Origin: Marivita sp.
GTDB lineage: Bacteria > Pseudomonadota > Alphaproteobacteria > Rhodobacterales > Rhodobacteraceae
Direction of reading: 5' to 3'
Length of the DNA: 64,000 bases
NCBI RefSeq assembly: GCF_017643905.1
Contig: NZ_JAEPMO010000001.1
Span: forward strand, 1 to 64,000
The position numbers and the translations under genes were made by a program. The notes beneath the pieces are model-generated. The model worked only from the letters and a program-made list of their open reading frames with translations. It made no database searches and was not told the origin of the DNA. Of the stretch, positions 18,367-27,460 are shown piece after piece. Every line of letters begins with the position of its first letter. Position 1 is the first letter of the stretch.

Positions 18367-18939
18367 ATGTTCTACAAAGACGAGCGTTTGGCGTTGTTCA
18401 TTGATGGATCAAATCTCTACGCGGCTGCAAAGTCGCTCGGGTTCGACATCGACTACAAGCTGTTGCGCCAGGAATTTGTACGCCGTGGAAAACTTCTGCG
18501 TGCATTCTACTACACAGCGCTTCTTGAAAATGACGAGTATTCGCCGATCCGACCCCTTGTCGATTGGTTGCATTACAACGGTTTCAACATGCGCACGAAA
18601 CCGGCCAAGGAATACACAGACAGCCAAGGCCGGCGTAAGGTCAAAGGCAACATGGACATCGAACTTACCGTCGATGCCATGGAACTGGCCGATCACGTCG
18701 ATCACGTTGTCCTTTTCTCGGGCGATGGTGACTTCCGTCCGCTGATCGAAAGCCTGCAGCGCAAAGGTGTGCGCGTGTCGGTTGTTTCGACCATCCGCAG
18801 CCAACCACCGATGATCGCGGACGAACTGCGCCGTCAGGCGGACAACTTCATCGAACTCGACGAACTGCGTGATGTGATCGGGCGGCCACCGCGCGATCCT
18901 ATGCCAGAGCGTCAACCGGTTGCGGCCGAGCAAGACTAA
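18367..18939 (+). CDS. NYN domain protein (LabA/DUF88 family)
   Basis: This 190-residue cytoplasmic protein belongs to the LabA/DUF88 PIN-like NYN family, presumed metal-dependent ribonucleases. Conserved acidic positions are visible: LALFIDGSNLYAAAKSLG, GNMDIELTVDAMELADHVDHVVLFSGDGDFRPLIE, and a final NFIELDEL. The Asp residues in DGSN and SGDGDF correspond to the presumed metal site. It is divergent from folK and about 25 bases ahead of the YqaA-like gene. The RNA substrate is unknown. Confidence 0.92.
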   Translation: MFYKDERLALFIDGSNLYAAAKSLGFDIDYKLLRQEFVRRGKLLRAFYYTALLENDEYSPIRPLVDWLHYNGFNMRTKPAKEYTDSQGRRKVKGNMDIELTVDAMELADHVDHVVLFSGDGDFRPLIESLQRKGVRVSVVSTIRSQPPMIADELRRQADNFIELDELRDVIGRPPRDPMPERQPVAAEQD

Positions 18940-18964
18940 GCGTTGATCCTGTCCCGAACGCCCC

Positions 18965-19402
18965 ATGTGGAGTGACCTGCTCTCACTCGGCAGTCTATTC
19001 ATTGTGGCGTTCGGGGCGGCGACGATCCTCCCGTTCCAATCCGAGATTGTGTTCGTCGCGCTGCAATTGCGGGGCGACATTCCGATTGAATGGATCATCC
19101 TATTTGCCAGCGTCGGAAATATCCTCGGCTCCGGGCTCAATTACGCCTTAGGCCGGGTTCTGCAACGCTATCGCGGTCGGCGATGGTTCCCGGTTTCCGA
19201 AGCACAGCTTGACCGGGCACGGGACTGGTATCTCAAATGGGGTGTCTGGACCCTTTTGTTCAGTTGGGCCCCACTTGGTGACGCCTTGACCATCGTGGCT
19301 GGGGTCATGCGGACGAATGTCTGGTTGTTTTTTCTCTTGGTCAGCATCGCCAAGACGGTGCGCTATATCGTTGTGGCCATGGTTACGGCTGCGGCATTCT
19401 GA
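18965..19402 (+). CDS. YqaA/DedA-like membrane protein
   Basis: This 145-residue inner-membrane protein resembles the YqaA branch of the DedA (VTT/SNARE-associated) superfamily. Visible features are the reentrant start GAATILPFQSEIVFVAL, GNILGSGLNYALGR, and the GVWTLLFSWAPLGDALTIVAGVMR region in which DedA proteins carry functional residues. It follows the NYN gene and may be co-transcribed. Its last 20 bases overlap the 3' end of the MFS gene on the other strand. Related DedA proteins move lipids or support membrane potential; the cargo here is unknown. Confidence 0.85.
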   Translation: MWSDLLSLGSLFIVAFGAATILPFQSEIVFVALQLRGDIPIEWIILFASVGNILGSGLNYALGRVLQRYRGRRWFPVSEAQLDRARDWYLKWGVWTLLFSWAPLGDALTIVAGVMRTNVWLFFLLVSIAKTVRYIVVAMVTAAAF

Positions 19403-20636
19403 TTTCTGCTTGGGTCTGCGCAAGGGGCAGGTCGCGCGCAGCGCGTGTTATGCCAACGAACATCAGCAGCGTTGTCATGCAGAAATAGGCTGCCACACCC
19501 ACGAACTGCGTTTCGATGCCGACACCCCGGTCGATCAGCAGTCCAGACACGCCCGGACCAAGAGCTGATCCCAGCACCATGACCGCCGTTGCCATCGACT
19601 TGATCGCGCCGATATGTGCGGTGCCGTAGAACTCCGCCCAGAACGCGTTGGGCAACGTCGAATTCGCGCCGGATGTGATGCCAAGAAAGACAAACCCCAA
19701 GGCAAGGGTCGCGGGACTTTCGCTGGCGGCAAACAACAGGAAGGCACCCACCATCGGCACCTGATAAAATGGCGTCAGCCGCGCGGTTCCCAGCTTGTCC
19801 AATGCCCAGCCGGACACCACCATCGAGGTGATGCCGATCGCGGTATAGAGCGGGAAGAAGCTGACGAAGACCAGATGTTCCAGTCCCTTGACCTCGGCAA
19901 GATGGACCTGATGGAAAAAGAAGGCGGTGTTGAACGCAGACGGGCCAAGAACAGCGGGCACCATGCACCAGAACAGAGGATGTTTCAGCACTTCCATGCG
20001 CCGCCAATGGCGCCCGGACATGCCCAGTGAAACATCGGTTTCTGCATGAGAGGCAGGCGTGCGTTCCTGCGCCAGAAGCCGGGCCAGAATGGGAACCGCG
20101 CAAATGCAGACCAGCGCCCCAATGATCCAAAGGGTCTGCCACGCCATCACCGTCATGGCAGCAACCACAGTCAACGGCACAAGGGACTCTCCCACAGCAA
20201 ACCCCAACGTCGCAATCGAGAGGGCGCGTCCGCGCGTGGCAACAAACCAGCGGGCCATGGCAACAACGGCAATGTGGGAACACATGCCCTGTCCGAAGAA
20301 CCGCAGTGCGAAGATGATCACGGGCAACGCCCAGACCCAAGGGTTGAAGGCCATGGCAAGACAGGACAGAGCCAGCCCGACCAGAACCAGCGGCCCCAAA
20401 AGCCGCACGCGGAAAACATCGGTCAGGCTTCCGGCCCAGATCATCAGCGCGGCAGAGGCCATGGTGCCCACCATGTAGATACCGCCCCACGCGCCGTGGG
20501 TCAGATCAAAGGCCAGCCGGATCTCTCCGGCAAAGAGCGAAATGAAATAGGTTTGCCCAAAAGACGACAGGAAGGTGAGCATCGCACCTGCGGTCAGAAA
20601 GGGCGCATTCGCGCGAAGATACTCAGTCAGGCGCAT
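19383..20636 (-). CDS. MFS transporter
   Basis: This major facilitator of 417 residues has about twelve hydrophobic helices. It begins MRLTEYLRANAPFLTAGAMLTFLSSFGQTYFISLFAGEIR. The TDVFRVR loop after helix 2 corresponds to the usual MFS motif A region, and FWCMVPAVLGPSAFNTAFFFHQVHLAE opens the second half. ATG 20636 is chosen; the track start at 20678 adds a charged tail with no support. Substrate is unknown. The gene ends in a tail-to-tail overlap with the YqaA-like gene. Confidence 0.88.
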   Translation of the reverse strand: MRLTEYLRANAPFLTAGAMLTFLSSFGQTYFISLFAGEIRLAFDLTHGAWGGIYMVGTMASAALMIWAGSLTDVFRVRLLGPLVLVGLALSCLAMAFNPWVWALPVIIFALRFFGQGMCSHIAVVAMARWFVATRGRALSIATLGFAVGESLVPLTVVAAMTVMAWQTLWIIGALVCICAVPILARLLAQERTPASHAETDVSLGMSGRHWRRMEVLKHPLFWCMVPAVLGPSAFNTAFFFHQVHLAEVKGLEHLVFVSFFPLYTAIGITSMVVSGWALDKLGTARLTPFYQVPMVGAFLLFAASESPATLALGFVFLGITSGANSTLPNAFWAEFYGTAHIGAIKSMATAVMVLGSALGPGVSGLLIDRGVGIETQFVGVAAYFCMTTLLMFVGITRAARDLPLAQTQAEIRMPQP

Positions 20637-20700
20637 GTCACCGCCATGACTCCAAGATCGTGCCGTTGCAAGCGGCAAAAAAGTCGCCTGCTATTTAGGG

Positions 20701-20714
20701 CCCAAAGCTTTGGG
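20701..20714 (-). terminator. Palindrome just after the cytochrome c gene
   Basis: CCCAAAGCTTTGGG is a perfect 14-bp palindrome two bases past the TAA of the cytochrome c gene. On the plus strand it is followed by TTTT, on the minus strand by CCCTAAAT. A transcription stop for the cytochrome gene is likely but not certain. Confidence 0.45.
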
Positions 20715-20716
20715 TT

Positions 20717-21187
20717 TTACGGCAGGACGCGGGCGTTGATCTCGTTGTGGATGCCCTGAATCTCAGCGGGCCATGTGCTCTTGATGTAGCCCAGCACGCT
20801 GGCGATCTCGTCATCTGTCAGGACATCGCCAAATCCTATCATGTTCGACTTGTAGCTGCCGCCGACGATGGCTTCTGTGCCTTCACGAACGATCCGCATC
20901 AACAGCGCGTTGTTATGGTGCCAGGTGTGGCCGGTTGCGTCATGCGGCGGTGCGGGAAGATACCCGTCCGCATCGCGATCCTGCCAGTTGGGTTGCTGCC
21001 CTTCGAGGTTGGCGCCATGGCAGCTTGCGCAATACTCGGCATAAAGCGCTTTGCCCTCGGCCACCCGAACGGCGTCGTCATATGGCAGGGTCGGACGCGC
21101 CTCGTCCGCCGTCCATGCTGGCGCGATCCAGACGGCTCCTGCCAGAACGAACGCGGTTATCAGGCTTGCAATGGCGGTCTTTTTCAT
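20717..21187 (-). CDS. Class I c-type cytochrome (periplasmic)
   Basis: This 156-residue cytochrome has a Sec signal (MKKTAIASLITAFVLAGAVWIAPAWTADE) and one haem c site, CASCHG (Cys53, Cys56, His57). The distal Met is probably in YKSNMIGFGDVLTDDEIASVLGYIKSTWP, a typical C-terminal class I motif. The PPHDATGHTWHHNNALLMRIVREGTEAIVGG stretch is shared with small cytochromes found near sulfur or copper oxidation genes, so electron transfer in one of those is possible. GGGAG precedes ATG 21187. The electron partner is unknown. Confidence 0.93.
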   Translation of the reverse strand: MKKTAIASLITAFVLAGAVWIAPAWTADEARPTLPYDDAVRVAEGKALYAEYCASCHGANLEGQQPNWQDRDADGYLPAPPHDATGHTWHHNNALLMRIVREGTEAIVGGSYKSNMIGFGDVLTDDEIASVLGYIKSTWPAEIQGIHNEINARVLP

Positions 21188-21322
21188 GCGGACTCCCGGT
21201 GTTGATGCATGGCAATCGCAGGCTTCCTGCGCAGGAAGGTCAATTCACACATCGGTGAAAGGCGCATTCCACTGGAAACGTGGCCGTTGAGGCTTTAGGT
21301 CTTGGGCAAGACGGAGACCGAC

Positions 21323-22273
21323 ATGACCAAACCGCCCCTGACCCTTTACCTTGCTGCCCCGCGCGGGTTCTGCGCCGGTGTGGACCGCGCCATAAAGATC
21401 GTTGAGATGGCGCTCGAGAAGTGGGGTGCGCCGGTCTATGTACGCCACGAGATCGTGCACAACAAATACGTTGTGGACGGGTTGCGCGCCAAGGGTGCGG
21501 TGTTTGTCGAGGAACTGGAAGAGTGTCCCAACGACCGTCCGGTGATCTTTTCGGCGCATGGCGTGCCGAAAGCGGTACCCGCCGAAGCCGCTAAGCGCGA
21601 GATGATCTATGTCGATGCGACCTGCCCGTTGGTGAGCAAGGTGCATATCGAAGCCGCGCGCCACCACGACAACGGGCTGCAAATGATCATGATCGGCCAC
21701 GAAGGCCATCCGGAAACCATCGGCACGATGGGGCAATTGCCCGAAGGCGAGGTCCTGCTGGTCGAAACGGTTGAAGATGTTGCCACGGTTGAGGTGCGCG
21801 ATCCCGAACGTCTGGCATTTGTCACACAGACGACGCTCAGCGTGGATGACACGATCGACATCGTGGCAGCCCTGCAGGCCCGGTTTCCCAAGATCGTTGG
21901 CCCGCACAAGGAAGACATCTGCTACGCCACGACCAACCGTCAGGAAGCGGTCAAGGCGATGGCTCCGAAATGCGACGCCATGCTGGTGGTCGGTGCGCCC
22001 AATTCGTCCAACTCAAAGCGCTTGGTCGAAGTTGGCAGCAAGGCGGGCTGCGCCTATTCGCAGCTGGTCCAACGTGCGCCCGACATCGACTGGCGGTCAC
22101 TCGACGGGATTTCGAGCGTCGGTATTACCGCTGGTGCCAGCGCGCCGGAAGAGTTGATCACCGAGGTGATCGACGCATTCCGGGATCGGTACGATGTGAC
22201 TGTGGAGATGGTTGAAACGGCCGTCGAAAACGTCGAGTTCAAGGTGCCTCGAGTGTTGCGGGTGCCTGCTTGA
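21323..22273 (+). CDS. ispH: 4-hydroxy-3-methylbut-2-enyl diphosphate reductase
   Basis: This iron-sulfur enzyme of 316 residues is the last step of the non-mevalonate isoprenoid pathway, giving IPP and DMAPP. The three cluster Cys appear in [23 protein letters not shown] and CYATTNRQ. Other motifs are [34 protein letters not shown] and [16 protein letters not shown] six bases before ATG 21323 is preferred to the TTG at 21302. It is divergent from the cytochrome c gene and ends before a terminator hairpin. Confidence 0.97.
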   Translation: MTKPPLTLYLAAPRGFCAGVDRAIKIVEMALEKWGAPVYVRHEIVHNKYVVDGLRAKGAVFVEELEECPNDRPVIFSAHGVPKAVPAEAAKREMIYVDATCPLVSKVHIEAARHHDNGLQMIMIGHEGHPETIGTMGQLPEGEVLLVETVEDVATVEVRDPERLAFVTQTTLSVDDTIDIVAALQARFPKIVGPHKEDICYATTNRQEAVKAMAPKCDAMLVVGAPNSSNSKRLVEVGSKAGCAYSQLVQRAPDIDWRSLDGISSVGITAGASAPEELITEVIDAFRDRYDVTVEMVETAVENVEFKVPRVLRVPA

Positions 22274-22316
22274 AGATGCGCGCAAGCATACTCCCTACAG
22301 GACACATCCCGGCGTA

Positions 22317-22338
22317 GGGTGCGTTTTCACACGCACCC
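22317..22338. terminator. Bidirectional terminator between ispH and the helicase gene
   Basis: GGGTGCG-TTTTCACA-CGCACCC gives a seven-bp stem between two converging genes, with a TT and then a TTTTTT nearby on the plus side. Position between 3' ends supports termination in both directions. Confidence 0.6.
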
Positions 22339-22347
22339 TTGATATCG

Positions 22348-24588
22348 TCATTTTTTACCGCCAGGTTTACCGCTGAATTTTCCGGACGGTTTCCCACCAA
22401 ATTTTCCCGCCGGCTTCCCACCGAACTTACCCGCAGGTTTTCCACCCGGTTTTGCAGCGCCCGCACGTGGTTTGCGCATGCTTTGTGACGGGTCACCAGC
22501 ATTTGCGCGAGCGGCGGCACGGGCGATGTTCTTCTTGCTGTCGGGGCGGCCTTCGGGCGGGGGCGGACCTTTGGGCTTGCCTTTTCCCTTGTAGGGCTGG
22601 GCCTGAAATTCGCTTTCCGAACGACGCGGCGGACGCTCACCACCGGGTTTGTCGCCATAGGGTTTGCGCTCGCGTGCGGGGCCGTCGGATTTGCCTTGGT
22701 AGGGCTTGCGTTCGCGTGCCGGGCCATCAGCCTTGCCATAAGGCTTGCCAGTCGGTTTACCCGCCGGTTTGCGATCCGCCGGTTTCGGCTTGCGCACACG
22801 TGGGGTCGGCTCATCGTTCCAGTCGATGGGCGCTGCGGACTTTGGGGCCGGTTTCGGTGCAACCTCTTGAACGGGCTCTGCTACCGGTTCAGCGCGTTCC
22901 GCGCGGGGCTCCGGCTTGGGCCGGTCGTCGTAGGACTTGCGCTCTGGCTTGTCGCCATAAGGCTTCCGCTCGGGCTTCGGGCCACGATTTGCGGCTGGCC
23001 GCGCCCCACGATCGAAATCGGGCGCTTTGTCGAGCTTGGTCAGGGTCACGCCCTTTTCCAGTTCCATGGAGGGTCCGACCGCGTTCAGGAACCGCGCGAC
23101 CGAGGATTCCTTGATCTGCACCAGCGAATGATCCTGCTGGATGCGGATTGCGCCGATATCGTCCTTGCTTAAATCGCCCGCACCGCAGACCATTGGCAGG
23201 ATGCGACGCGGTTCGGCGTCGGCCGCACGCCCACCGGACACGGCGAACCAGACACTCGGGCCGAATTCTTCGCGCTTCTCAGGCTTTGCACCTGGATCGG
23301 ACAGTTCCTCGGGTGCCGTGTGCTGTTCGCGGAACATGCGCAGATAGGCGACTGCGATCTGTTCGGGCGTTTTTTCTGCCACGAGACGGTTGACCACGGC
23401 TTCTTCGGATTCGCCAACCGGGGTTTCCCATGCAGGATCGGCAAACATGCGATCCTCGTCGCGCGCCAGCACTTCATCCGCCGAAGGTGCAGACCCCCAG
23501 TCGGACTTCAACTTGGCCATGCCCAGAATGCGCTCGGCTTTCTTGCGCACTTTTGGTGTCACGATCAGTGCAGACACACCTTTGCGCCCGGCGCGACCGG
23601 TCCGGCCAGAACGGTGGAGAAGGGTCTCGTGGTTCGACGGCAATTCGGCATGGACCACCAGATCGAGGTTCGGCAGGTCGATCCCGCGCGCAGCCACGTC
23701 AGTCGCCACGCAGACCTGCGCCCGCCCGTCGCGCATCGCTTGCAGCGCATGGGTGCGTTCGGTCTGGGAGAGTTCGCCCGACAGCGCCACAACCTGGAAC
23801 CCCCGGTTCGACAGGCGCGTGGTCAGTCGGTTCACCATCGCACGGGTGTTGGCGAACACGATGGCGTTGGGCGCTTCGTAATAGCGGAGAGTATTGATGA
23901 CAGCATTGTCGGTGTCGCGGTCGCTCACCAGCATGGCTCGGTAGGCGATATCGGCGTGCTGGCTTGTTTCAGACTTGGTGACCACGCGGATCGCATCGCG
24001 CTGATAGCTTTTGGCCAGCTTGGCGATCTGCGGCGGCACGGTGGCCGAGAACAGCAGCGTCTGACGGTCTTCGGGGGCTTCGCCAAGAATAAATTCAAGG
24101 TCTTCGCGGAATCCGAGGTCCAGCATCTCGTCGGCTTCGTCAAGGATCACGGCACGGCACTGCGACAGGTCGATAGAACTGCGCATGATGTGGTCGCGCA
24201 GGCGCCCCGGCGTGGCGACGACGATATGCGCACCACGCTCCAGCGCGCGGCGTTCGTCGCGCATGTCCATGCCGCCCACGGTCGAGGCCATGACCACGCC
24301 CGCCTGTGCATAAAGCCATGCCAGTTCACGCTTCACCTGCATCGCAAGTTCGCGTGTCGGCGCGATCACCAGTGCCAGCGGTGCACCTGCGGGGCCGAAT
24401 GCTTCGTCTTCGAGAATCGTCGGCGCAATCGCAAGGCCAAAGCCCAGCGTTTTGCCCGATCCTGTCTGGGCAGACACCAAAAGGTCGGCGCCGACATATC
24501 CGGGATTGAGAACCGCCTCCTGAACCGGGGTCAGCGTGTCATATCCACGGGCATCAAGGGCATCTTGCAGGGCTTTTTTCACGAGCAT
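22348..24588 (-). CDS. DEAD-box RNA helicase with DbpA-type RNA-binding domain and low-complexity basic tail
   Basis: This 746-residue cytoplasmic helicase resembles the DeaD/CsdA group. Helicase motifs are in order: Q-motif (YDTLTPVQEAVLNPG), AQTGSGKT, PTRELAMQV, TPGRLRDH, VILDEADEMLDLGF, FSATVPPQIA, ATDVAARGIDLPNLDLVVH and HRSGRTGRAGRKG. A DbpA-type RNA-binding domain follows near 480-560 (DIGAIRIQQDHSLVQI). The last 180 or so residues are Lys/Pro/Gly-rich with repeats such as GGKPAGKFGGKP, probably disordered and RNA-binding. ATG 24588 (MLVKKALQDALDARGYDTL) is preferred to 24624. Likely roles are ribosome assembly or cold-dependent mRNA remodelling. Confidence 0.93.
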   Translation of the reverse strand: MLVKKALQDALDARGYDTLTPVQEAVLNPGYVGADLLVSAQTGSGKTLGFGLAIAPTILEDEAFGPAGAPLALVIAPTRELAMQVKRELAWLYAQAGVVMASTVGGMDMRDERRALERGAHIVVATPGRLRDHIMRSSIDLSQCRAVILDEADEMLDLGFREDLEFILGEAPEDRQTLLFSATVPPQIAKLAKSYQRDAIRVVTKSETSQHADIAYRAMLVSDRDTDNAVINTLRYYEAPNAIVFANTRAMVNRLTTRLSNRGFQVVALSGELSQTERTHALQAMRDGRAQVCVATDVAARGIDLPNLDLVVHAELPSNHETLLHRSGRTGRAGRKGVSALIVTPKVRKKAERILGMAKLKSDWGSAPSADEVLARDEDRMFADPAWETPVGESEEAVVNRLVAEKTPEQIAVAYLRMFREQHTAPEELSDPGAKPEKREEFGPSVWFAVSGGRAADAEPRRILPMVCGAGDLSKDDIGAIRIQQDHSLVQIKESSVARFLNAVGPSMELEKGVTLTKLDKAPDFDRGARPAANRGPKPERKPYGDKPERKSYDDRPKPEPRAERAEPVAEPVQEVAPKPAPKSAAPIDWNDEPTPRVRKPKPADRKPAGKPTGKPYGKADGPARERKPYQGKSDGPARERKPYGDKPGGERPPRRSESEFQAQPYKGKGKPKGPPPPEGRPDSKKNIARAAARANAGDPSQSMRKPRAGAAKPGGKPAGKFGGKPAGKFGGKPSGKFSGKPGGKK

Positions 24589-24692
24589 CGTCTTTTTTGT
24601 AAGGTCGGCCCAACAGCGGGCCAAAGCGCGCGTCTAGATCATTGGGCAGCAAATGTATAGCGTCATCACAGCACACCCAGTGAGGATCCGCT

Positions 24693-25307
24693 ATGCTGTC
24701 TCTGCAATTCCTTCTGACGGCCTTTGTCGTTGTCATCGCACCCGGAACGGGCGTCATCTACACGCTGGCCATCGGCTTGGGGCAGGGGCGCTGGCCGTCG
24801 ATCTGGGCGGCGCTGGGATGCACCATCGGGATCGTGCCGCACCTGCTGGCGGCAACACTTGGATTGGCGGCGGTGCTGCATACTTCGGCGGTTCTGTTCA
24901 ACGTGGTGAAATTCGCGGGTGTCGCCTACCTGCTTTACCTTGCGTGGCAGGCGTTGAAATCCGGTGGGGCGTTGGCGGTGTCGGCTGAACGTCAAACGGA
25001 AAGCGGCTTGAGGATCGCGCGACGCGGGGCCTTGATCAACATCCTGAACCCGAAACTGTCGATATTCTTTCTGGCCCTGTTGCCCCCGTTTCTATCCGGC
25101 AACCCGGCAACCGCGACGGTGGAAATGGCGCTGATGGGCGGGGTTTTCATGCTGATGACCTTCGCGGTCTTCGTCCTTTACGGCGTCTTCGCCGCTGCTG
25201 CACGCACGTGGCTCTTGGGCAGCGAACGTGTGATGCGCTGGCTGAACCGCTCGTTCGCAGCGCTCTTTGCGGCGTTGGCCGGGCGGTTGGCGCTGGAACG
25301 TGCCTGA
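24693..25307 (+). CDS. LysE/RhtB-family amino-acid exporter
   Basis: This 204-residue inner-membrane protein has six hydrophobic helices and the family start LLTAFVVVIAPGTGVIYTLAIGLGQGRWPSIWAALGCTIGIVPHLLAA, where the PGP-like APGTG lies in helix 1. FAGVAYLLYLAWQALKSGG and INILNPKLSIFFLALLPPFL are also typical. The substrate is likely an amino acid or derivative, not determinable here. It is divergent from the helicase gene and followed by the DUF3429 gene. Confidence 0.92.
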   Translation: MLSLQFLLTAFVVVIAPGTGVIYTLAIGLGQGRWPSIWAALGCTIGIVPHLLAATLGLAAVLHTSAVLFNVVKFAGVAYLLYLAWQALKSGGALAVSAERQTESGLRIARRGALINILNPKLSIFFLALLPPFLSGNPATATVEMALMGGVFMLMTFAVFVLYGVFAAAARTWLLGSERVMRWLNRSFAALFAALAGRLALERA

Positions 25308-25344
25308 GCTATGTCGCGTCCCGTAACATGAAGACGGACCTGCC

Positions 25345-25797
25345 ATGACCCCAATTCCACGTTCCGCGCTTATCCTTGGCCTTGCCGGTGTGATCCCGTT
25401 TGCATGGGGTGCGCTGACGTTGCTGTCCGAGGCAGCGGCACAATTCGGGATGGACGCGCTTGGGCCGCGGTTTATCGGGCCTTACGTGCAACTCAGCTAC
25501 GGCATGGTGATCCTCAGCTTCATGTCCGGTGTGCTTTGGGGTTTTGCGACCAAAGCCGAAGGCGGGCAGGCCGCCACGGGATATGCGCTGTCGGTGATCC
25601 CGGCGCTCTGGGCATTCTTCATGACGGGCGGTGGGCCGGTGTCTGCCGGGACCAACCTGATCTTCGGGTTTCTCGGCCTTCTGGCGCTGGATTTCGCCTT
25701 CTGGAAATGGGGCCTTGCCCCGGCTTGGTGGATGCCGCTGCGCGTTCTCCTCACCGGTTTGGTGGTGATTTTTCTGTCTGTCGGAGTGTTCCTATGA
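25345..25797 (+). CDS. DUF3429 family membrane protein
   Basis: This 150-residue protein has four or five hydrophobic segments ([77 protein letters not shown]) and matches DUF3429, whose function is unknown. It overlaps the methyltransferase gene by ATGA. The family's GVLWGFA motif is present. An inner-membrane location is clear; a role cannot be assigned. Confidence 0.82.
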   Translation: MTPIPRSALILGLAGVIPFAWGALTLLSEAAAQFGMDALGPRFIGPYVQLSYGMVILSFMSGVLWGFATKAEGGQAATGYALSVIPALWAFFMTGGGPVSAGTNLIFGFLGLLALDFAFWKWGLAPAWWMPLRVLLTGLVVIFLSVGVFL

Positions 25798-26384
25798 CCG
25801 ATCGCGAGACCATCGCCGTCTACGATGCCCGGGCGGCTGACTATGCCAAGCTAGAGCCTTCTGACACGCCAAGCGACACCTTGGCCACCTTTATCAAGGC
25901 GTTGCCGCAGGGGGCGCGGGTGCTTGATCTGGGCTGCGGTCCCGGGACATCGGCCCGCCATATGGTGCGGGCAGGGTGCGTGGTCGATGCGCTTGATGCC
26001 TCGGCAGAGATGATCGGGCTTGCATCGGCCATCGACGGCGTCACCGCGCGACAGGCGAGTTTTGACGACATCAGCGGAACGGCGATTTTTGATGGGGTCT
26101 GGGCCAATTTCAGCTTGCTGCATGCACCCCGCGCCGACATGCCACGACATCTGTCTGCCATTCATGCAGCGCTGAAACCGGGCGGTTTGTTCCATATCGC
26201 GGTCAAGGAAGGCACTGGGGAACACCGTGACAGCATCAACCGGCTTTATACCTACTACACCGAAGCCGAACTGACCGATCTGTTACAAACCGCCGGATTT
26301 GCCGTTGGCCCCTATCGACGCGGGCGTGACAAAGGGCTAAGCGGCGAGGACGCTGACTGGATTTCTGTAACTGCCCATGCCTGA
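25794..26384 (+). CDS. Class I SAM-dependent methyltransferase
   Basis: This 196-residue cytoplasmic enzyme has the Rossmann SAM site [20 protein letters not shown] (motif I), [12 protein letters not shown] (acidic loop), [19 protein letters not shown] (motif IV) and [17 protein letters not shown]. The substrate is unknown. The track merges it into a longer frame; ATG 25794 overlaps the DUF3429 stop, giving a normal small methyltransferase. Its end overlaps rnhA by eight bases, so the DUF3429, methyltransferase, rnhA and TRIC genes appear to be one operon. Confidence 0.88.
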   Translation: MTDRETIAVYDARAADYAKLEPSDTPSDTLATFIKALPQGARVLDLGCGPGTSARHMVRAGCVVDALDASAEMIGLASAIDGVTARQASFDDISGTAIFDGVWANFSLLHAPRADMPRHLSAIHAALKPGGLFHIAVKEGTGEHRDSINRLYTYYTEAELTDLLQTAGFAVGPYRRGRDKGLSGEDADWISVTAHA

Positions 26385-26838
26385 CCTTTTTGCCTATACC
26401 GACGGAGCCTGTTCCGGAAATCCCGGACCGGGCGGTTGGGGTGTGCTGATGCAGGCCAAAGATGGTGATACCGTCGTCAAGGAGCGCACCCTTTCGGGGG
26501 GAGAGGCCAACACCACCAACAACCGCATGGAATTGCTGGCGGCGATTCATGCGCTGGAAACACTGGCGCGACCGTCAGCAGTGACCATCGTGACCGACAG
26601 CGCCTATGTGAAGAACGGCGTAACCGGCTGGATTCACGGCTGGAAGCGCAACGGCTGGAAGACAGCCAACAAGAAGCCCGTTAAAAATGTCGAGCTGTGG
26701 CAACGTCTGGACGAGGCGCAGGCGCGGCATGACGTGACATGGGAATGGGTCAAGGGCCATGCAGGCCATCCCGAAAACGAACGCGCCGATGAGTTGGCGC
26801 GCGAAGGCATGAAGCCGTTCAAAAAAGGCGCGGCGTGA
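26377..26838 (+). CDS. rnhA: Ribonuclease HI
   Basis: This 153-residue enzyme cuts the RNA strand of RNA-DNA hybrids. The catalytic acids are in [31 protein letters not shown] and [12 protein letters not shown], and the last in [23 protein letters not shown], which also has the conserved flexible-loop His. Length and motifs match E. coli-type RNase HI. It overlaps the genes on both sides. Confidence 0.97.
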   Translation: MPDLFAYTDGACSGNPGPGGWGVLMQAKDGDTVVKERTLSGGEANTTNNRMELLAAIHALETLARPSAVTIVTDSAYVKNGVTGWIHGWKRNGWKTANKKPVKNVELWQRLDEAQARHDVTWEWVKGHAGHPENERADELAREGMKPFKKGAA

Positions 26839-27458
26839 CCCTGATTTCGTGGATCGACCATGCGGCAGTTCTGGTCTTTGCCTTGACCGGCGCTCTGGTG
26901 GCCAGCCGTGCTCAGCTCGACATCATCGGCTTTGCCTTTCTCGCGATCCTGACCGGCGTTGGTGGCGGGACGGTCCGCGATGTGCTTTTGGACCGGAACC
27001 CTGTCTTCTGGATGGCGGACCCGACCTACCTGGGAGTTGCTGTCTTCGCCGCCTTCGTTGTGTTCTTCACCGCGCATCTGTTCGAAAGCCGGTACAAGGC
27101 GATCCTGTGGCTCGATGCGGCCGCATTGGCTTTTGCAGTGGCGGCGGGGGCCAATATCGCTGCCAACGTGGGGCAAAGCGCGGCGATTGTTGTGGTGATG
27201 GGCACAGTTACAGGCTGTCTCGGAGGGTTGATGCGCGATGTGGTGGCGAACGAAGTGCCGCTCGTCCTCAAGCAAGGCGAGCTTTATGTCACCTGCGCCG
27301 TGGCCGGGGCCGCGATGGTCGCGCTGGCACCCTTTATTGGGCTCAGCCAGACACCAACTGTGCTGGCTGCGGCTGCAATCACCTTCGGTTTGCGGGCAGG
27401 CTCCATCGCTTTGGGCTGGAGACTGCCGGTCTACAAATCGCGTCCGCCGCGCAACTGA
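26835..27458 (+). CDS. TRIC-type (UPF0126/YicG) membrane channel protein
   Basis: This 207-residue inner-membrane protein has seven hydrophobic helices in two repeats. The repeated glycine-rich motifs [20 protein letters not shown] and [19 protein letters not shown] are the signature of UPF0126, shown in some bacteria to be homotrimeric monovalent cation channels related to eukaryotic TRIC. The start is a GTG overlapping the rnhA stop, with AAGG six bases upstream. Ion specificity is not visible. Confidence 0.9.
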   Translation: MTLISWIDHAAVLVFALTGALVASRAQLDIIGFAFLAILTGVGGGTVRDVLLDRNPVFWMADPTYLGVAVFAAFVVFFTAHLFESRYKAILWLDAAALAFAVAAGANIAANVGQSAAIVVVMGTVTGCLGGLMRDVVANEVPLVLKQGELYVTCAVAGAAMVALAPFIGLSQTPTVLAAAAITFGLRAGSIALGWRLPVYKSRPPRN

Positions 27459-27460
27459 CC

